The notes under the pieces were generated by a model. It was not told where the DNA came from. It did no database searches and worked only from the letters and a program-made list of their open reading frames with translations. Of a stretch of DNA of 64,000 nt, positions 8,452 through 15,459 are shown one piece after another. Positions within the stretch are counted from its first letter, which is position 1. Every line of letters starts with the position of its first letter. Position numbers and translations under genes: made by a program. Source of the DNA: Korobacter sp963703075 (GTDB lineage Bacteria > Acidobacteriota > Terriglobia > Terriglobales > Acidobacteriaceae); contig OY969786.1 in assembly GCA_963703075.1 (NCBI GenBank), forward strand, positions 1,922,001-1,986,000, read 5' to 3'.

Positions 8452-9216
8452 CTATCGCAACTCCACCACAATCGGGGTGTGGTCCGAGGGCTTCTGCAAC
8501 TCGCGCGGACCTTTGTCGATGGTGCAGCTTTGCAGCCGCCCGGCCAGCGACGGAGATAGCAGAAAGTGATCGATACGAATACCGCGATTATGTTGATAAG
8601 CCTGGCGGAAATAGTCCCAGAACGTGAAGTGGCCGCCTTCGCCGGGATGCAGCGAGCGGAAGGCATCGGTGTAGCCCATCTCCAGCAGCTTGCGGTAGCG
8701 CTCCCGTGGCTCCGGCTGAAACAACGCATCGCGCGCCCATGAGGCCGGCTTATGGCAATCGATGTCCTCGGGAATCACGTTGAAATCTCCCCCGATCAAC
8801 GTAGGCGTCGCGTCCTGCAGCCAGCGCTCCATGCGCACCGCCAGCCGGTCCATCCAGGCGAGCTTGTAGCGGAAGCTCTCGCTGCCAACCGGATTGCCAT
8901 TCGGCGCATAGATATTCACCACCCGAATGCCGTGTATGCGCGTCTCGAGAAAACGCGCGTGCATGTCTGCTTCGTCCCCCAGGAGCGCGGTGGCCAGGGT
9001 CTCGATGGGAGACTTGGAGAGAATCGCGACCCCGTTGTAGGCCTTCTGCGTCACCGCCGCGCTCTCGTAGCCAATCGCTCGGAACGCCTCCATCGGAAAC
9101 TCCGCGCCCTTGAGCTCCTGCATCAGAAGCACATCCGGCTGCTGCTCTTGCAGCCACCCAGTCACATGGTCAATCCGCGCCCGGATGGAATTCACGTTCC
9201 AGCTTGCGATCTTAAT
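8452..9216 (-). CDS. xth: exodeoxyribonuclease III, apparent ATT start
   Basis: Mg-dependent DNA-repair nuclease (AP endonuclease and 3'-5' exonuclease) of the EEP superfamily. The family blocks are present: the N-terminal IKIASWNVNSIRAR with the metal-binding Asn, VLLMQELKG with the catalytic Glu, NIYAPNG, IGGDFNVIPEDID with the catalytic Asp/Asn pair, and the C-terminal KPSDHTPIVV with the Asp-His pair. The conserved N-terminal block is encoded upstream of the first in-frame GTG (9195) and begins at an ATT codon at 9214-9216. No ATG, GTG or TTG occurs in frame between the GGGAGG at 9222-9227 and that block. Length from ATT is 254 residues, normal for the family. A sequencing error is the alternative explanation. 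Confidence 0.9.
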   Translation of the reverse strand: MKIASWNVNSIRARIDHVTGWLQEQQPDVLLMQELKGAEFPMEAFRAIGYESAAVTQKAYNGVAILSKSPIETLATALLGDEADMHARFLETRIHGIRVVNIYAPNGNPVGSESFRYKLAWMDRLAVRMERWLQDATPTLIGGDFNVIPEDIDCHKPASWARDALFQPEPRERYRKLLEMGYTDAFRSLHPGEGGHFTFWDYFRQAYQHNRGIRIDHFLLSPSLAGRLQSCTIDKGPRELQKPSDHTPIVVELR

Positions 9217-9227
9217 GGGATCCTCCC
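9214..9227 (-). promoter_or_regulatory. Shine-Dalgarno and ATT start codon of xth
   Basis: On the minus strand GGGAGG (9222-9227) is followed by five bases and then ATT (9214-9216), which begins the conserved ExoIII N-terminus. The spacing is ideal for initiation at ATT. ATT (AUU) initiation is known for infC in enterobacteria, where it allows discrimination by initiation factor 3. Confidence 0.6.
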
Positions 9228-9264
9228 TGCAAAAGAACGGCGCAGATTGCTCTGCGCCGTTCTT
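9228..9264 (-). terminator. intrinsic terminator downstream of pdxS
   Basis: A perfect 13-bp inverted repeat (arms 9233-9245 and 9252-9264, loop of six bases) lies between the stop of pdxS and the start of xth. On the minus strand the second arm runs into TTTT, as in a Rho-independent terminator. Confidence 0.7.
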
Positions 9265-9284
9265 GTTTCTACAGTTGAATCAAC

Positions 9285-10226
9285 CTACCAGCCGCGCGTT
9301 TGCAGCAATTCTTTCTCTTCGAGCGCCGAAATCGCCAGACCCTTCATCGTGCCCGTGACGCGCTCGCTGACTTCGGCCAGCACCTTGGCATCGTTGTAGT
9401 GGGTCGTCGCTTCCACGATCGCCGTTGCCCTCGTGATCGCTTCTTCGCGCTCCTTCGGGTCTTTCAGGTTGAGCGGCGTCGCCCGCTCCTTCATGAAGAT
9501 TCCCGATCCCACGAACACGGCTTCCGCCCCCAGTTGCATCATCAGCGCCGCGTCTGCCGGAGTGGCAATGCCGCCTGCCGAGAAGTTCGGCACCGGCAAC
9601 TTGCCCGCCTTCGCCACCATCCGTATCAGCTCGTACGGCGCCTGATGGTTCTTGGCTGCAGCATAAAGTTCTTCTTCACCTAGAACGGTTAAATGCTTCA
9701 TTTCTTTGGTGATCTGCCGCATGTGCTTCACGGCGTGGATGACGTCGCCGGTGCCTGCTTCGCCCTTGGTGCGGATCATCGCCGCGCCCTCGGCGATGCG
9801 CCGCAGGGCTTCGCCTAAGTTGCGTGCGCCGCACACAAAGGGTGTCTTAAAGGCATGCTTGTCAACATGGTGCTCTTCGTCGGCCGGGGTCAACACTTCG
9901 CTCTCGTCGATGTAATCGACGCCGAGCTCCTGCAGGATCTGCGCCTCCGCAAAGTGGCCAATGCGGCACTTCGCCATCACGGGAATGTCCACCGTGGCCA
10001 TGATCTCTTTAATCACTTTCGGGCTGGCCATGCGGGCCACGCCGCCCTCGGCGCGCAGCATTGCCGGGACCTTTTCCAGCGCCATGACCGAGGTTGCGCC
10101 GGATTGCTGCGCAATCTCCGCCTGTTCGGCGCTCATCACGTCCATAATGACCCCGCCCTTTAACATCTCCGCGAGGCCGGTTTTCAGCCGCAGCCCGTAG
10201 TGCCCATTGCTGTTGTTCTCTGGCAT
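9285..10226 (-). CDS. pdxS: pyridoxal 5'-phosphate synthase subunit PdxS
   Basis: Synthase subunit of the DXP-independent vitamin B6 pathway: it builds PLP from ribose 5-phosphate, glyceraldehyde 3-phosphate and ammonia, the ammonia coming from the glutaminase PdxT. The (beta/alpha)8 protein of 313 residues has the family blocks GGVIMDV, ARMASPKVIKEI, MAKCRIGHF, EAQILQELGVDYIDESEVL, TPFVCGARNLGEALRRI, MIRTKGEAGTG and PNFSAGGIATPADAALMMQLGAE. The catalytic lysines are in VMAKCRIG and the preceding VMALEK region. No pdxT is beside it; the neighbours are xth downstream and a divergent HbpS-like gene. The length and motifs leave little doubt. Confidence 0.97.
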   Translation of the reverse strand: MPENNSNGHYGLRLKTGLAEMLKGGVIMDVMSAEQAEIAQQSGATSVMALEKVPAMLRAEGGVARMASPKVIKEIMATVDIPVMAKCRIGHFAEAQILQELGVDYIDESEVLTPADEEHHVDKHAFKTPFVCGARNLGEALRRIAEGAAMIRTKGEAGTGDVIHAVKHMRQITKEMKHLTVLGEEELYAAAKNHQAPYELIRMVAKAGKLPVPNFSAGGIATPADAALMMQLGAEAVFVGSGIFMKERATPLNLKDPKEREEAITRATAIVEATTHYNDAKVLAEVSERVTGTMKGLAISALEEKELLQTRGW

Positions 10227-10433
10227 AAATCCTTCTCTGGACCGGGGAAAATCCGCCGACAGCTCTCCACCCCAATCCCATCCAATGGCTGGAATTTACT
10301 ATTTTATCGCGTTCCTGCCCCCAGCGATACGCCCGCAGCTCTGCCGGAAGAACATTGTGATTGCGCCCCGAAGCCGCTTTGACTAAGCTTTCGCTCGTTT
10401 TCTGACCTCGGAATCTCTTCCGCTGGAGCGACC

Positions 10434-10925
10434 ATGTCCTTGAAAGCTTCCCTGCAATCTGCCTTTGTCCTGCTCTTGGGGCTCGCCACCGCTGCTCCCA
10501 TGCTGGCGCAAATGCCCAACCCTTATGGCCCGCCGGTCAGTCTGGAGATGGCCAAGAAGGTCGCCGCTCCCGCCATGGCCGAAGCCACCAAGAGTGGCTG
10601 GACCATCGCCGTCGCTGTCGTCGATCCCAGCGGAAATCTCGTCTACTTCGAAAAGATGGATAACACCCAGCTGGCCAGCTCCGAAGTTTCTGTCGAGAAG
10701 GCGCGTACCTCCGCGATCTACAAGCGTCCCACTAAGGCCCTGCAGGATGCCCTGGCTGCCGGCGGCGATGGGCTTCGCATACTGGGCCTGCGCAACGCCA
10801 CCCCACTCGACGGCGGCTACCCCCTGATCGTCGATGGCAAAATCATTGGCGCGGTTGGCGTTTCCGGCGGTACCAGCGCCCAGGATGGACAATGTGCCAA
10901 GGCTGCCGCTGACTCGTTGAAATAG
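10434..10925 (+). CDS. exported HbpS/GlcG-like protein
   Basis: 163 residues. Residues 1-25 are a signal peptide (LLLGLATAAPMLAQ), so the protein is likely periplasmic. The mature part is a single GlcG/HbpS (DUF336) domain: LEMAKKVAAPAMAEATK, then WTIAVAVVDPSGNLVYFEKMD, a KARTSAIYKRPT segment and the C-terminal IIGAVGVSGGTSAQDGQCAKAA. Members bind haem, cobalamin or small ligands, or have no known role. Here haem or redox sensing is only a possibility. GGAG precedes the ATG by six bases. It is divergent from pdxS. Confidence 0.85.
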   Translation: MSLKASLQSAFVLLLGLATAAPMLAQMPNPYGPPVSLEMAKKVAAPAMAEATKSGWTIAVAVVDPSGNLVYFEKMDNTQLASSEVSVEKARTSAIYKRPTKALQDALAAGGDGLRILGLRNATPLDGGYPLIVDGKIIGAVGVSGGTSAQDGQCAKAAADSLK

Positions 10926-11381
10926 CTACCCGGCTTTCTTGCGTAGATACAGCGTCTTCTGCACCTCGGCGACGACTTCGCCGGATTCGTCTTTCACGTC
11001 CACAATGTAAATCGGCTCGAACTTTTGTTGCGTCTCCAGTCTCTGGCGGATTTCATCGATCTGTTCTTGCGATAGCCGGAAGTGCGCGGTGACCGTCCCG
11101 CGTCCCGGCTTGCGAAAGCGAATGTTCGCCGCTTTGTCCCAAACAATGTAGCCAGGGCCAAGGTTCTCGATCAGCATCAGCATGTAAAACGGGTCGACCA
11201 TGGAGTACAGCGATCCGCCATAGTGCGTGCCAACGTAGTTGGCGTTCCAGAAGCGCAGCTTCATCTCCACGTCGATCTCGCGAAAGTCTTCGCTGATACG
11301 GCGTACCCGGATGCCGGCGCCCCATAGCGGCGGATAGAGATGAATGAACGAGCTGATCTTGCGCCGCAGGAAACGTCTCAT
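10926..11381 (-). CDS. DUF4442 hotdog-fold thioesterase-like protein
   Basis: 151 residues starting MRRFLRRK. The segments LRFWNANYVGTHYGGSLYSM and FYMLMLIENLG are typical of DUF4442, a hotdog-fold family related to acyl-CoA thioesterases, followed by the beta strands TVTAHFRLSQ and PIYIVDVKDESG. The ATG overlaps the TGA of the upstream PaaI-like gene by one base, so translation is probably coupled. The two adjacent hotdog genes may act on related acyl thioesters. The longer open frame on this strand upstream of this ATG is a shadow of the upstream gene. Confidence 0.8.
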   Translation of the reverse strand: MRRFLRRKISSFIHLYPPLWGAGIRVRRISEDFREIDVEMKLRFWNANYVGTHYGGSLYSMVDPFYMLMLIENLGPGYIVWDKAANIRFRKPGRGTVTAHFRLSQEQIDEIRQRLETQQKFEPIYIVDVKDESGEVVAEVQKTLYLRKKAG

Positions 11382-11875
11382 CAATCTTTGAAGTTCTTTC
11401 CCACCCGCTTCAACATCTTCTCCAGGTGCTTGCCGAACTTCTTCATCGGATCGATGGCGATAAACATTCCCTTGCTCCGCGCCAGCACGTCTCCTTTTGA
11501 GTTGCGAATCTCCGCAACTGTCCAGTAACGACGGCCGCGATGCGACTTCGGCTTTCCTTCGGCAATCAAGGTTTCGTTGAGCGGTACAGGCTTCAGATAC
11601 TGCACTTCCATGCGCGAAGTCAGGGCGATGACGTTGTGGATCTTCATCACCTTGCCCATGGCCTCGTCCAGCACGGTCGCAATCACCCCGCCGTGCGCGT
11701 GTCCCGGAGGCCCCATGAACCGAGACCTCAACCGGATCCGCGCGGCCATCGAGTTGCGCTCGCGGTCGTAAACAAACTTCAGGCGCATGCCTTCTTTGTT
11801 GTCGACGCCGCACCCGAAACAGTAATTGCGAGGGATCTTGTGGTGATGCCCTTTGCCGTGCAGTTGTGGAGACAT
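11381..11875 (-). CDS. PaaI-type hotdog thioesterase
   Basis: 164 residues. The hotdog core is clear: YCFGCGVDN at the start, then the substrate loop and long helix GPPGHAHGGVIATVLDEAMGK (read here as its two halves around residues 56-74), and strands MEVQYLKPVPLNETL and AEGKPKSHRGRRYWTV. The HGG followed by an Asp/Glu on the central helix is the catalytic pattern of 4HBT/PaaI thioesterases acting on acyl-CoA. A basic C-terminal tail (KKFGKHLEKMLKR) is unusual but short. It is the first gene of a two-gene unit with the DUF4442 gene, overlapping by one base. Confidence 0.85.
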   Translation of the reverse strand: MSPQLHGKGHHHKIPRNYCFGCGVDNKEGMRLKFVYDRERNSMAARIRLRSRFMGPPGHAHGGVIATVLDEAMGKVMKIHNVIALTSRMEVQYLKPVPLNETLIAEGKPKSHRGRRYWTVAEIRNSKGDVLARSKGMFIAIDPMKKFGKHLEKMLKRVGKNFKD

Positions 11876-11914
11876 TGCCAGACGATTATCGGTTCCGACC
11901 GGCGACCGTGCAAG

Positions 11915-12361
11915 CTAAGCTGCTGCCCGCACCGTCTTTGCCGTCTCGTAGCCTCTCACTGCGTAATACACGGCACGGTCGAAGAATCCGTCCAGCAACT
12001 GCATGAACTCCAGTTCGTTGAACAAGTCCAGCGCCCGGTCGGCCAGCGATTCATGCCGCAGGTAGCCCCACAGCGTCTCCTTCGAAAGAATGATGCCCCA
12101 CACCACATCGTCCAGCGGGACCTTCTGCACGTACCTTCGCTTGCCAATCTCCACGAACCGCGATTCGATCTCGTCTTCGGTCTTGCTCAATAACCAGTCG
12201 CCAAGATTGCGATACAAATCGCCGGTCGCATGCACCAGTTCCTCGCGTGGGATCACCAGGAATCCCGCCGTGCGGGAAGAACGATGCAGCCGCTCTGCCA
12301 GGGCTTTCGCCAAGTCGTCGCAATGGTTCTCGATCAGGTTCACCAGCTTCCGCGTAATCAT
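11915..12361 (-). CDS. RsbRD-N-like sensor-domain protein
   Basis: 148 residues, all-helical, starting MITRKLVNLIENHCDDLAKALAERL. This resembles the RsbRD N-terminal domain (a globin-like helical sensor domain found before STAS or PAS domains), here as a stand-alone protein. No STAS, kinase or DNA-binding domain follows. The start is supported by GGAGG seven bases before the ATG. It is alone between the thioesterases and pirin. The assignment is from sequence feel, not from a conserved catalytic motif. Confidence 0.6.
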   Translation of the reverse strand: MITRKLVNLIENHCDDLAKALAERLHRSSRTAGFLVIPREELVHATGDLYRNLGDWLLSKTEDEIESRFVEIGKRRYVQKVPLDDVVWGIILSKETLWGYLRHESLADRALDLFNELEFMQLLDGFFDRAVYYAVRGYETAKTVRAAA

Positions 12362-12445
12362 CCTCCAACCTCCACTCCATGTAAGGACGTACGGCGAGCC
12401 GCGAACGATGCGTAGATTTTTGTAGCCATGCGGCTGAAATCCCGC

Positions 12446-12482
12446 AAAAAACGAATGCCCTCCATTTGTCCCATGGAGGGCA
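12446..12482 (-). terminator. terminator downstream of the pirin gene
   Basis: Arms TGCCCTCCAT (12456-12465) and ATGGAGGGCA (12473-12482) form a 10-bp stem with a seven-base loop. On the minus strand it is followed by TTCGTTTTTT. It lies just past the stop of the pirin gene. Confidence 0.75.
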
Positions 12483-12500
12483 ACGTTCGTCCCCTGATTT

Positions 12501-13202
12501 TCAGGCTAAATCGAACAGCAGGAACTCCGCCTTTTCTGACTGCCCGATGATTTTCAGCTCGCTCTCCTCCGACACCGCTGCCCCATCGCCCGCCCTGAGC
12601 TGCTTCCCGTTCAGACTCAGCTCGCCGTTGATCACTTGCACCCAGGCATGCCGTCCCGGACCGAGCGCCTGCCGCACCTCGGCTCCCTGCGACAATTCCG
12701 CGTCGTAGAGGTTCACGTCCTGGTTGATGATCAGCGAATCGTCGCGCCCGTCCGGCGAAGCGATCATGCGGAGCCGGTCCTTGCGCGCCTGCTCATCGAA
12801 GTGCCGGTCCTGGTAATCGGGCACCAGCCCGCGCTTCTCCGGAATGATCCAGATCTGCAGCAGCCGTATCGGCTCGGTCTGCGAGTGGTTGAATTCCGCG
12901 TGCACAACTCCCCGCCCAGCCGTCATGTGCTGCACGTCGCCACGCTTCAGCACTGCGCCATGGCCCATGTTGTCCTGGTGCTCGAGCTGCCCTTCGATCA
13001 TGTAAGTAATGATCTCCATATCGCGATGGGGGTGAGCGCCAAAGCCGCCGCCGCCGGCGATCCGATCGTCATTGATGACCCGCAGGGTGCGGAAGCCCAT
13101 GTGGCGCGGGTCCTCGTAATCGGCAAAGGAGAAGCTGAAATGGGTGTCGAGCCAGCCGTGGTTGGCGTGGCCCCGTTCATTCGCTGGCCGCAGGGTGATC
13201 AT
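12501..13202 (-). CDS. pirin family protein
   Basis: 233-residue bicupin. The N-terminal cupin has the metal-binding set seen in pirins: GFGAHPHRDMEIITYM with two His (about 58 and 60), LEHQDNMGHG, and the third His and Glu in MTAGRGVVHAEFN. Some family members, such as E. coli YhhW, cleave quercetin; others are stress or transcription cofactors. The C-terminal half ends LKIIGQSEKAEFLLFDL. It stands alone with a palindrome-rich upstream region (13217-13238) and its own terminator, so it is probably regulated as a single gene. Confidence 0.9.
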   Translation of the reverse strand: MITLRPANERGHANHGWLDTHFSFSFADYEDPRHMGFRTLRVINDDRIAGGGGFGAHPHRDMEIITYMIEGQLEHQDNMGHGAVLKRGDVQHMTAGRGVVHAEFNHSQTEPIRLLQIWIIPEKRGLVPDYQDRHFDEQARKDRLRMIASPDGRDDSLIINQDVNLYDAELSQGAEVRQALGPGRHAWVQVINGELSLNGKQLRAGDGAAVSEESELKIIGQSEKAEFLLFDLA

Positions 13203-13216
13203 CGCGTTTATACCTC

Positions 13217-13238
13217 ACAACAATAGATGTTGTAACAT
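13217..13238. promoter_or_regulatory. overlapping palindromes upstream of the pirin gene
   Basis: ACAACA-N5-TGTTGT (13217-13233) and ATGTT-GT-AACAT (13227-13238) overlap just 15-36 bases before the pirin start codon. Dyads at this distance are typical of repressor operators. No regulator gene is adjacent, so the partner is unknown. Confidence 0.4.
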
Positions 13239-13331
13239 ATAAATTGGATTCAGTCCGTTGGGGGCGAGGCTACACCCTTCCCATTGCTGCCCGCCGGCAA
13301 CGTTGCCGATCGCCACTCTTAAAGTATCGCT

Positions 13332-13484
13332 TTAACTGGCAGCCTGGGCATATGGGGCTGGGTCGGTCTCGAAGACCTCTTCGCATTCCCCGGAACAGAA
13401 GAAGAACGTGCGTCCCTGGTAATCCACCTTATTCATCGAATTTTCTTCTTCGACTGGCTTGCCGCACACAGGATCGGTTGTCAT
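13332..13484 (-). CDS. YHS-domain protein, 50 residues
   Basis: A minus-strand frame from an ATG at 13484 to a TAA at 13332 encodes MTTDPVCGKPVEEENS, a KVDYQGRTFFFCSGEC segment and a short Ala-rich end. This is a complete YHS domain: the DPVCG start, the FFCS motif, and Cys residues at 7, 30 and 34 that suit metal binding. YHS modules occur in heavy-metal ATPases and as free-standing small proteins. AAAGAGGG precedes the start. It is upstream of and on the same strand as the pirin gene, 130 bases away. It is too short for most gene callers with a 60-codon cut-off. Confidence 0.85.
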   Translation of the reverse strand: MTTDPVCGKPVEEENSMNKVDYQGRTFFFCSGECEEVFETDPAPYAQAAS

Positions 13485-13614
13485 GAATACCCTCTTTGCT
13501 ATGAAGTTGCCGTGTTATGCAAGGAAGATGCTTGCGGCGAGCGAAGGAGAGTAGCCGACCGTGCCTTTCCCGCGAAAAAGGCATCCAACAATAGGTAAGA
13601 GGGAGGAATTCAAC

Positions 13615-13851
13615 ATGGATGACAAAACCAAGAAGTCCGGTTCGCCGCAGGTAACGTCGCACGATCCGGAGCACCACGGTAGCCGCCGCGATCCGGAAGA
13701 GCGCCCCATCTCCAAACATGACGAGGAGGAACGGCGCGAGAAGATGCACGACAAGACGCTTGCCGATTCCTTCCCTACCAGCGATCCGCCCTCAAGCATT
13801 CCCGATCCCTCCGAGGACGATTCCCTGCACCATCGTCGCAAAAGTTCCTGA
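13615..13851 (+). CDS. small charged protein with SFPTSDPP motif
   Basis: 78 residues, strongly hydrophilic, probably disordered. The N-terminal 40 residues are rich in Asp, Glu, Lys, His and Arg. The C-terminal part has DKTLADSFPTSDPPSS. The element SFPxSDPP recurs in many small bacterial proteins of unknown function. I chose the ATG at 13615 because AGGGAGG lies eight bases upstream; an in-frame ATG at 13561 lacks this. No partner is evident. Confidence 0.7.
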   Translation: MDDKTKKSGSPQVTSHDPEHHGSRRDPEERPISKHDEEERREKMHDKTLADSFPTSDPPSSIPDPSEDDSLHHRRKSS

Positions 13852-13978
13852 CGCTCCGGGGTGTGAAACTCATCTTTTACACCCCGCTGCCTCACTCTTT
13901 ACGGCCTCTTTACAGCGCTTTGATCACATCGAGACGGAACGATGCTCCAATCTCCATAAGCCTTTTGGAGGTTCTGTC

Positions 13979-14329
13979 TTGGCAAGTGCAGGCCAGTCTG
14001 ATCCCCGTTCTTCCATGGAAAATGTGGTTCACAACACCGGTGGCGCGGCGGAATTCCCCGTCGCCTCTGCCCAGCAACTCGGCCTGGTTTTGTTCCGTGC
14101 CGGCGATGACGTTCCCGCCCCCGGCAGCTACTGGGTTTGGCACCACCAGCATCGCGCCGCGCACGCCGCCAAGGTCCGCTTCCCCGTCTTTCCTGAATGC
14201 GCGCAGTGCGGCCGCGACGTCCGCTACCTGCCGATGAGCGCCGAGAGTTCGGCCCCCGAGTGGCTGCGCCGCGATCCTGACTTCCGCCACGCCCTCATCC
14301 GCAAAGGGCGTCGCCCCCTCCAGCCGTAA
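13979..14329 (+). CDS. conserved hypothetical protein
   Basis: About 116 residues if started at the TTG at 13979, which has GGAGG eight bases upstream; an ATG further in gives MENVVHNTGG as another start. The C-terminal two-thirds are compact, with QLGLVLFRAGDDVPAPGSYW, then a VRFPVFPECAQCGRDVRYL segment containing a CxxC pair, and an Arg-rich end. The CxxC pair may bind zinc. The function is not recognised. The open frame upstream of the TTG is a shadow of the preceding small gene. Confidence 0.55.
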   Translation: MASAGQSDPRSSMENVVHNTGGAAEFPVASAQQLGLVLFRAGDDVPAPGSYWVWHHQHRAAHAAKVRFPVFPECAQCGRDVRYLPMSAESSAPEWLRRDPDFRHALIRKGRRPLQP

Positions 14330-14430
14330 CCATCCGGTTCGCTGCCCTGGCCCGGTGACTTGGTGGTAAGCGGGGGGAATGCTCACGCACTCAGCTCTTG
14401 TTGAAACATCGCCTTCTCGCAAGTAACCGG

Positions 14431-14461
14431 CAAAAAGAAAAAACGCCGGATCTCTCCGGCG
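14431..14461 (-). terminator. terminator of the minus-strand membrane protein gene
   Basis: Stem CGCCGGA (14444-14450) with TCCGGCG (14455-14461) and a TCTC loop. On the minus strand it is followed by TTTTTTCTTTTTG. It sits 12 bases after the stop of the 14473-15039 gene. Confidence 0.8.
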
Positions 14462-14472
14462 ATTCGCAGGCC

Positions 14473-15039
14473 TCAGCTTCGAACGCCACCGATCCGTTCA
14501 TTGACCCCTCGACTCGGCAACGTGTTCCAGTTCGTGGTCTGGACCGGAATCAACGCGGTTCGACGCCGAACGAGCACGCGGAAGATCAGGGTATGCGTGA
14601 CCAAGAGCGCTGGGACGATGGCAGTGACGAGGAAGAAGGTCGCGCCGAGCATTCCCGGCTGCATCCCGCTCGTCAGGCCATCGTAGAAGCCAATGAGCAA
14701 GTCGGCAGTGCCCCAGATGTTGAACAGCCAGACGCTCGCGGTAGCCCAGGGAGCACGCCTCGTCAGCCCCAACGTGGCCACGATTGCCAAAAATCCGGCG
14801 ATCACGTCGCCATAGGCCGCGGGAATCGCGAATTGCGCCGGCAGCAACGGAGAGACGACCCCCGTCACCAGGAAACCGAGTCCGAGAAAGCGAAGGAACA
14901 TATGAGGCGCCACAAGGAGGGTGAGCGCCCGATTCGGTTCCATGGTCCGAAGCCGCGGCCACGCGAAGAGTCGCACCGCAAGCGCGGAACTCACAAAGCT
15001 TGCGAGGATGCTGGCCCCAAAAATCGCGAGAGGATTCAT
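14473..15039 (-). CDS. hypothetical integral membrane protein
   Basis: 188 residues with about five hydrophobic segments (near 5-25, 40-62, 75-95, 100-122 and 128-155) and a polar C-terminus. A conserved-looking VAPHMFLRFLGLGFLV segment and a WLFNIWGTADLLIGFYDG segment are seen in small membrane proteins of soil bacteria with no known role. Its start overlaps the stop of the upstream isomerase-like gene by four bases (ATGA), so the two are translated together. Both belong to the unit divergent from the MarR gene. Confidence 0.7.
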   Translation of the reverse strand: MNPLAIFGASILASFVSSALAVRLFAWPRLRTMEPNRALTLLVAPHMFLRFLGLGFLVTGVVSPLLPAQFAIPAAYGDVIAGFLAIVATLGLTRRAPWATASVWLFNIWGTADLLIGFYDGLTSGMQPGMLGATFFLVTAIVPALLVTHTLIFRVLVRRRTALIPVQTTNWNTLPSRGVNERIGGVRS

Positions 15040-15371
15040 AGGTCACCTCGTTGTGCCTTCAAGTGTTCGAGGCGCTCGCGAACGGCCAATATGCGGCCGT
15101 CGAAGGTGTTGAGCGGCGTGACCTTGGTTTTCATCAGCGGCCACACCGGCAGGCTGCTGATGAGATCGTCCAGTGCCTGCACGGAATCGGCGCGTACGAT
15201 CAGGGAAATGGCGATCGCTCCGCTCACCGGTCCGCCGGCGACAATCTTGGTTTCGGCTGCGAGCTTCTTGCAGAGCTCAAGGGTCGGCAGAATGGACTGC
15301 TCGATAAAGACAATGCCCTCTTCCGGGGTGGCGGGACGTTTCGCGAGTTTCAGTTCGACCAGGTAATCCAT
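15036..15371 (-). CDS. muconolactone-isomerase-like ferredoxin-fold protein
   Basis: 111 residues beginning MDYLVELKLAKRP. The pattern, a short beta strand, then FIEQSILPTLELCKKLAAE, then KIVAGGPVSGAIAISLIV and a C-terminal SLPVWPLMKTKVTPL, matches the small dimeric alpha-beta proteins of the muconolactone isomerase/YciI kind. Catalysis is not assured. The start is chosen by AAGGAGAACGTG before the ATG; a longer open frame upstream runs through the operator region and is not used. It is the first gene of the unit facing the MarR repressor, so it is probably repressed by it and may act on the inducer. Confidence 0.65.
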   Translation of the reverse strand: MDYLVELKLAKRPATPEEGIVFIEQSILPTLELCKKLAAETKIVAGGPVSGAIAISLIVRADSVQALDDLISSLPVWPLMKTKVTPLNTFDGRILAVRERLEHLKAQRGDL

Positions 15372-15394
15372 CACGTTCTCCTTGCTCCTCGAAT

Positions 15395-15410
15395 AGATGT
15401 ATATACATCT
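15395..15410. promoter_or_regulatory. palindromic operator, site 1
   Basis: AGATGTATATACATCT is a perfect 16-bp palindrome 24 bases upstream of the isomerase-like gene start. Its core TGTATATACA recurs at 15446-15455. This is the expected layout for a MarR dimer that represses both divergent units. Confidence 0.75.
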
Positions 15411-15445
15411 AACTGGATGCAGGATTATTTGGCGGTACAATTACA

Positions 15446-15455
15446 TGTATATACA
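15446..15455. promoter_or_regulatory. palindromic operator, site 2
   Basis: TGTATATACA, the same core as site 1, lies five bases before the ATG at 15460 of the MarR gene. A TACAAT box (15436-15441) just upstream is a possible -10 element, so binding here would block the marR promoter. Confidence 0.65.
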
Positions 15456-15459
15456 AGCT

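Noticed and set aside
10926..11813. A 295-codon open frame on the minus strand
   Set aside because: Only its last 151 codons are a real gene (DUF4442); the rest is antisense-like shadow of the overlapping PaaI-type gene in another frame.
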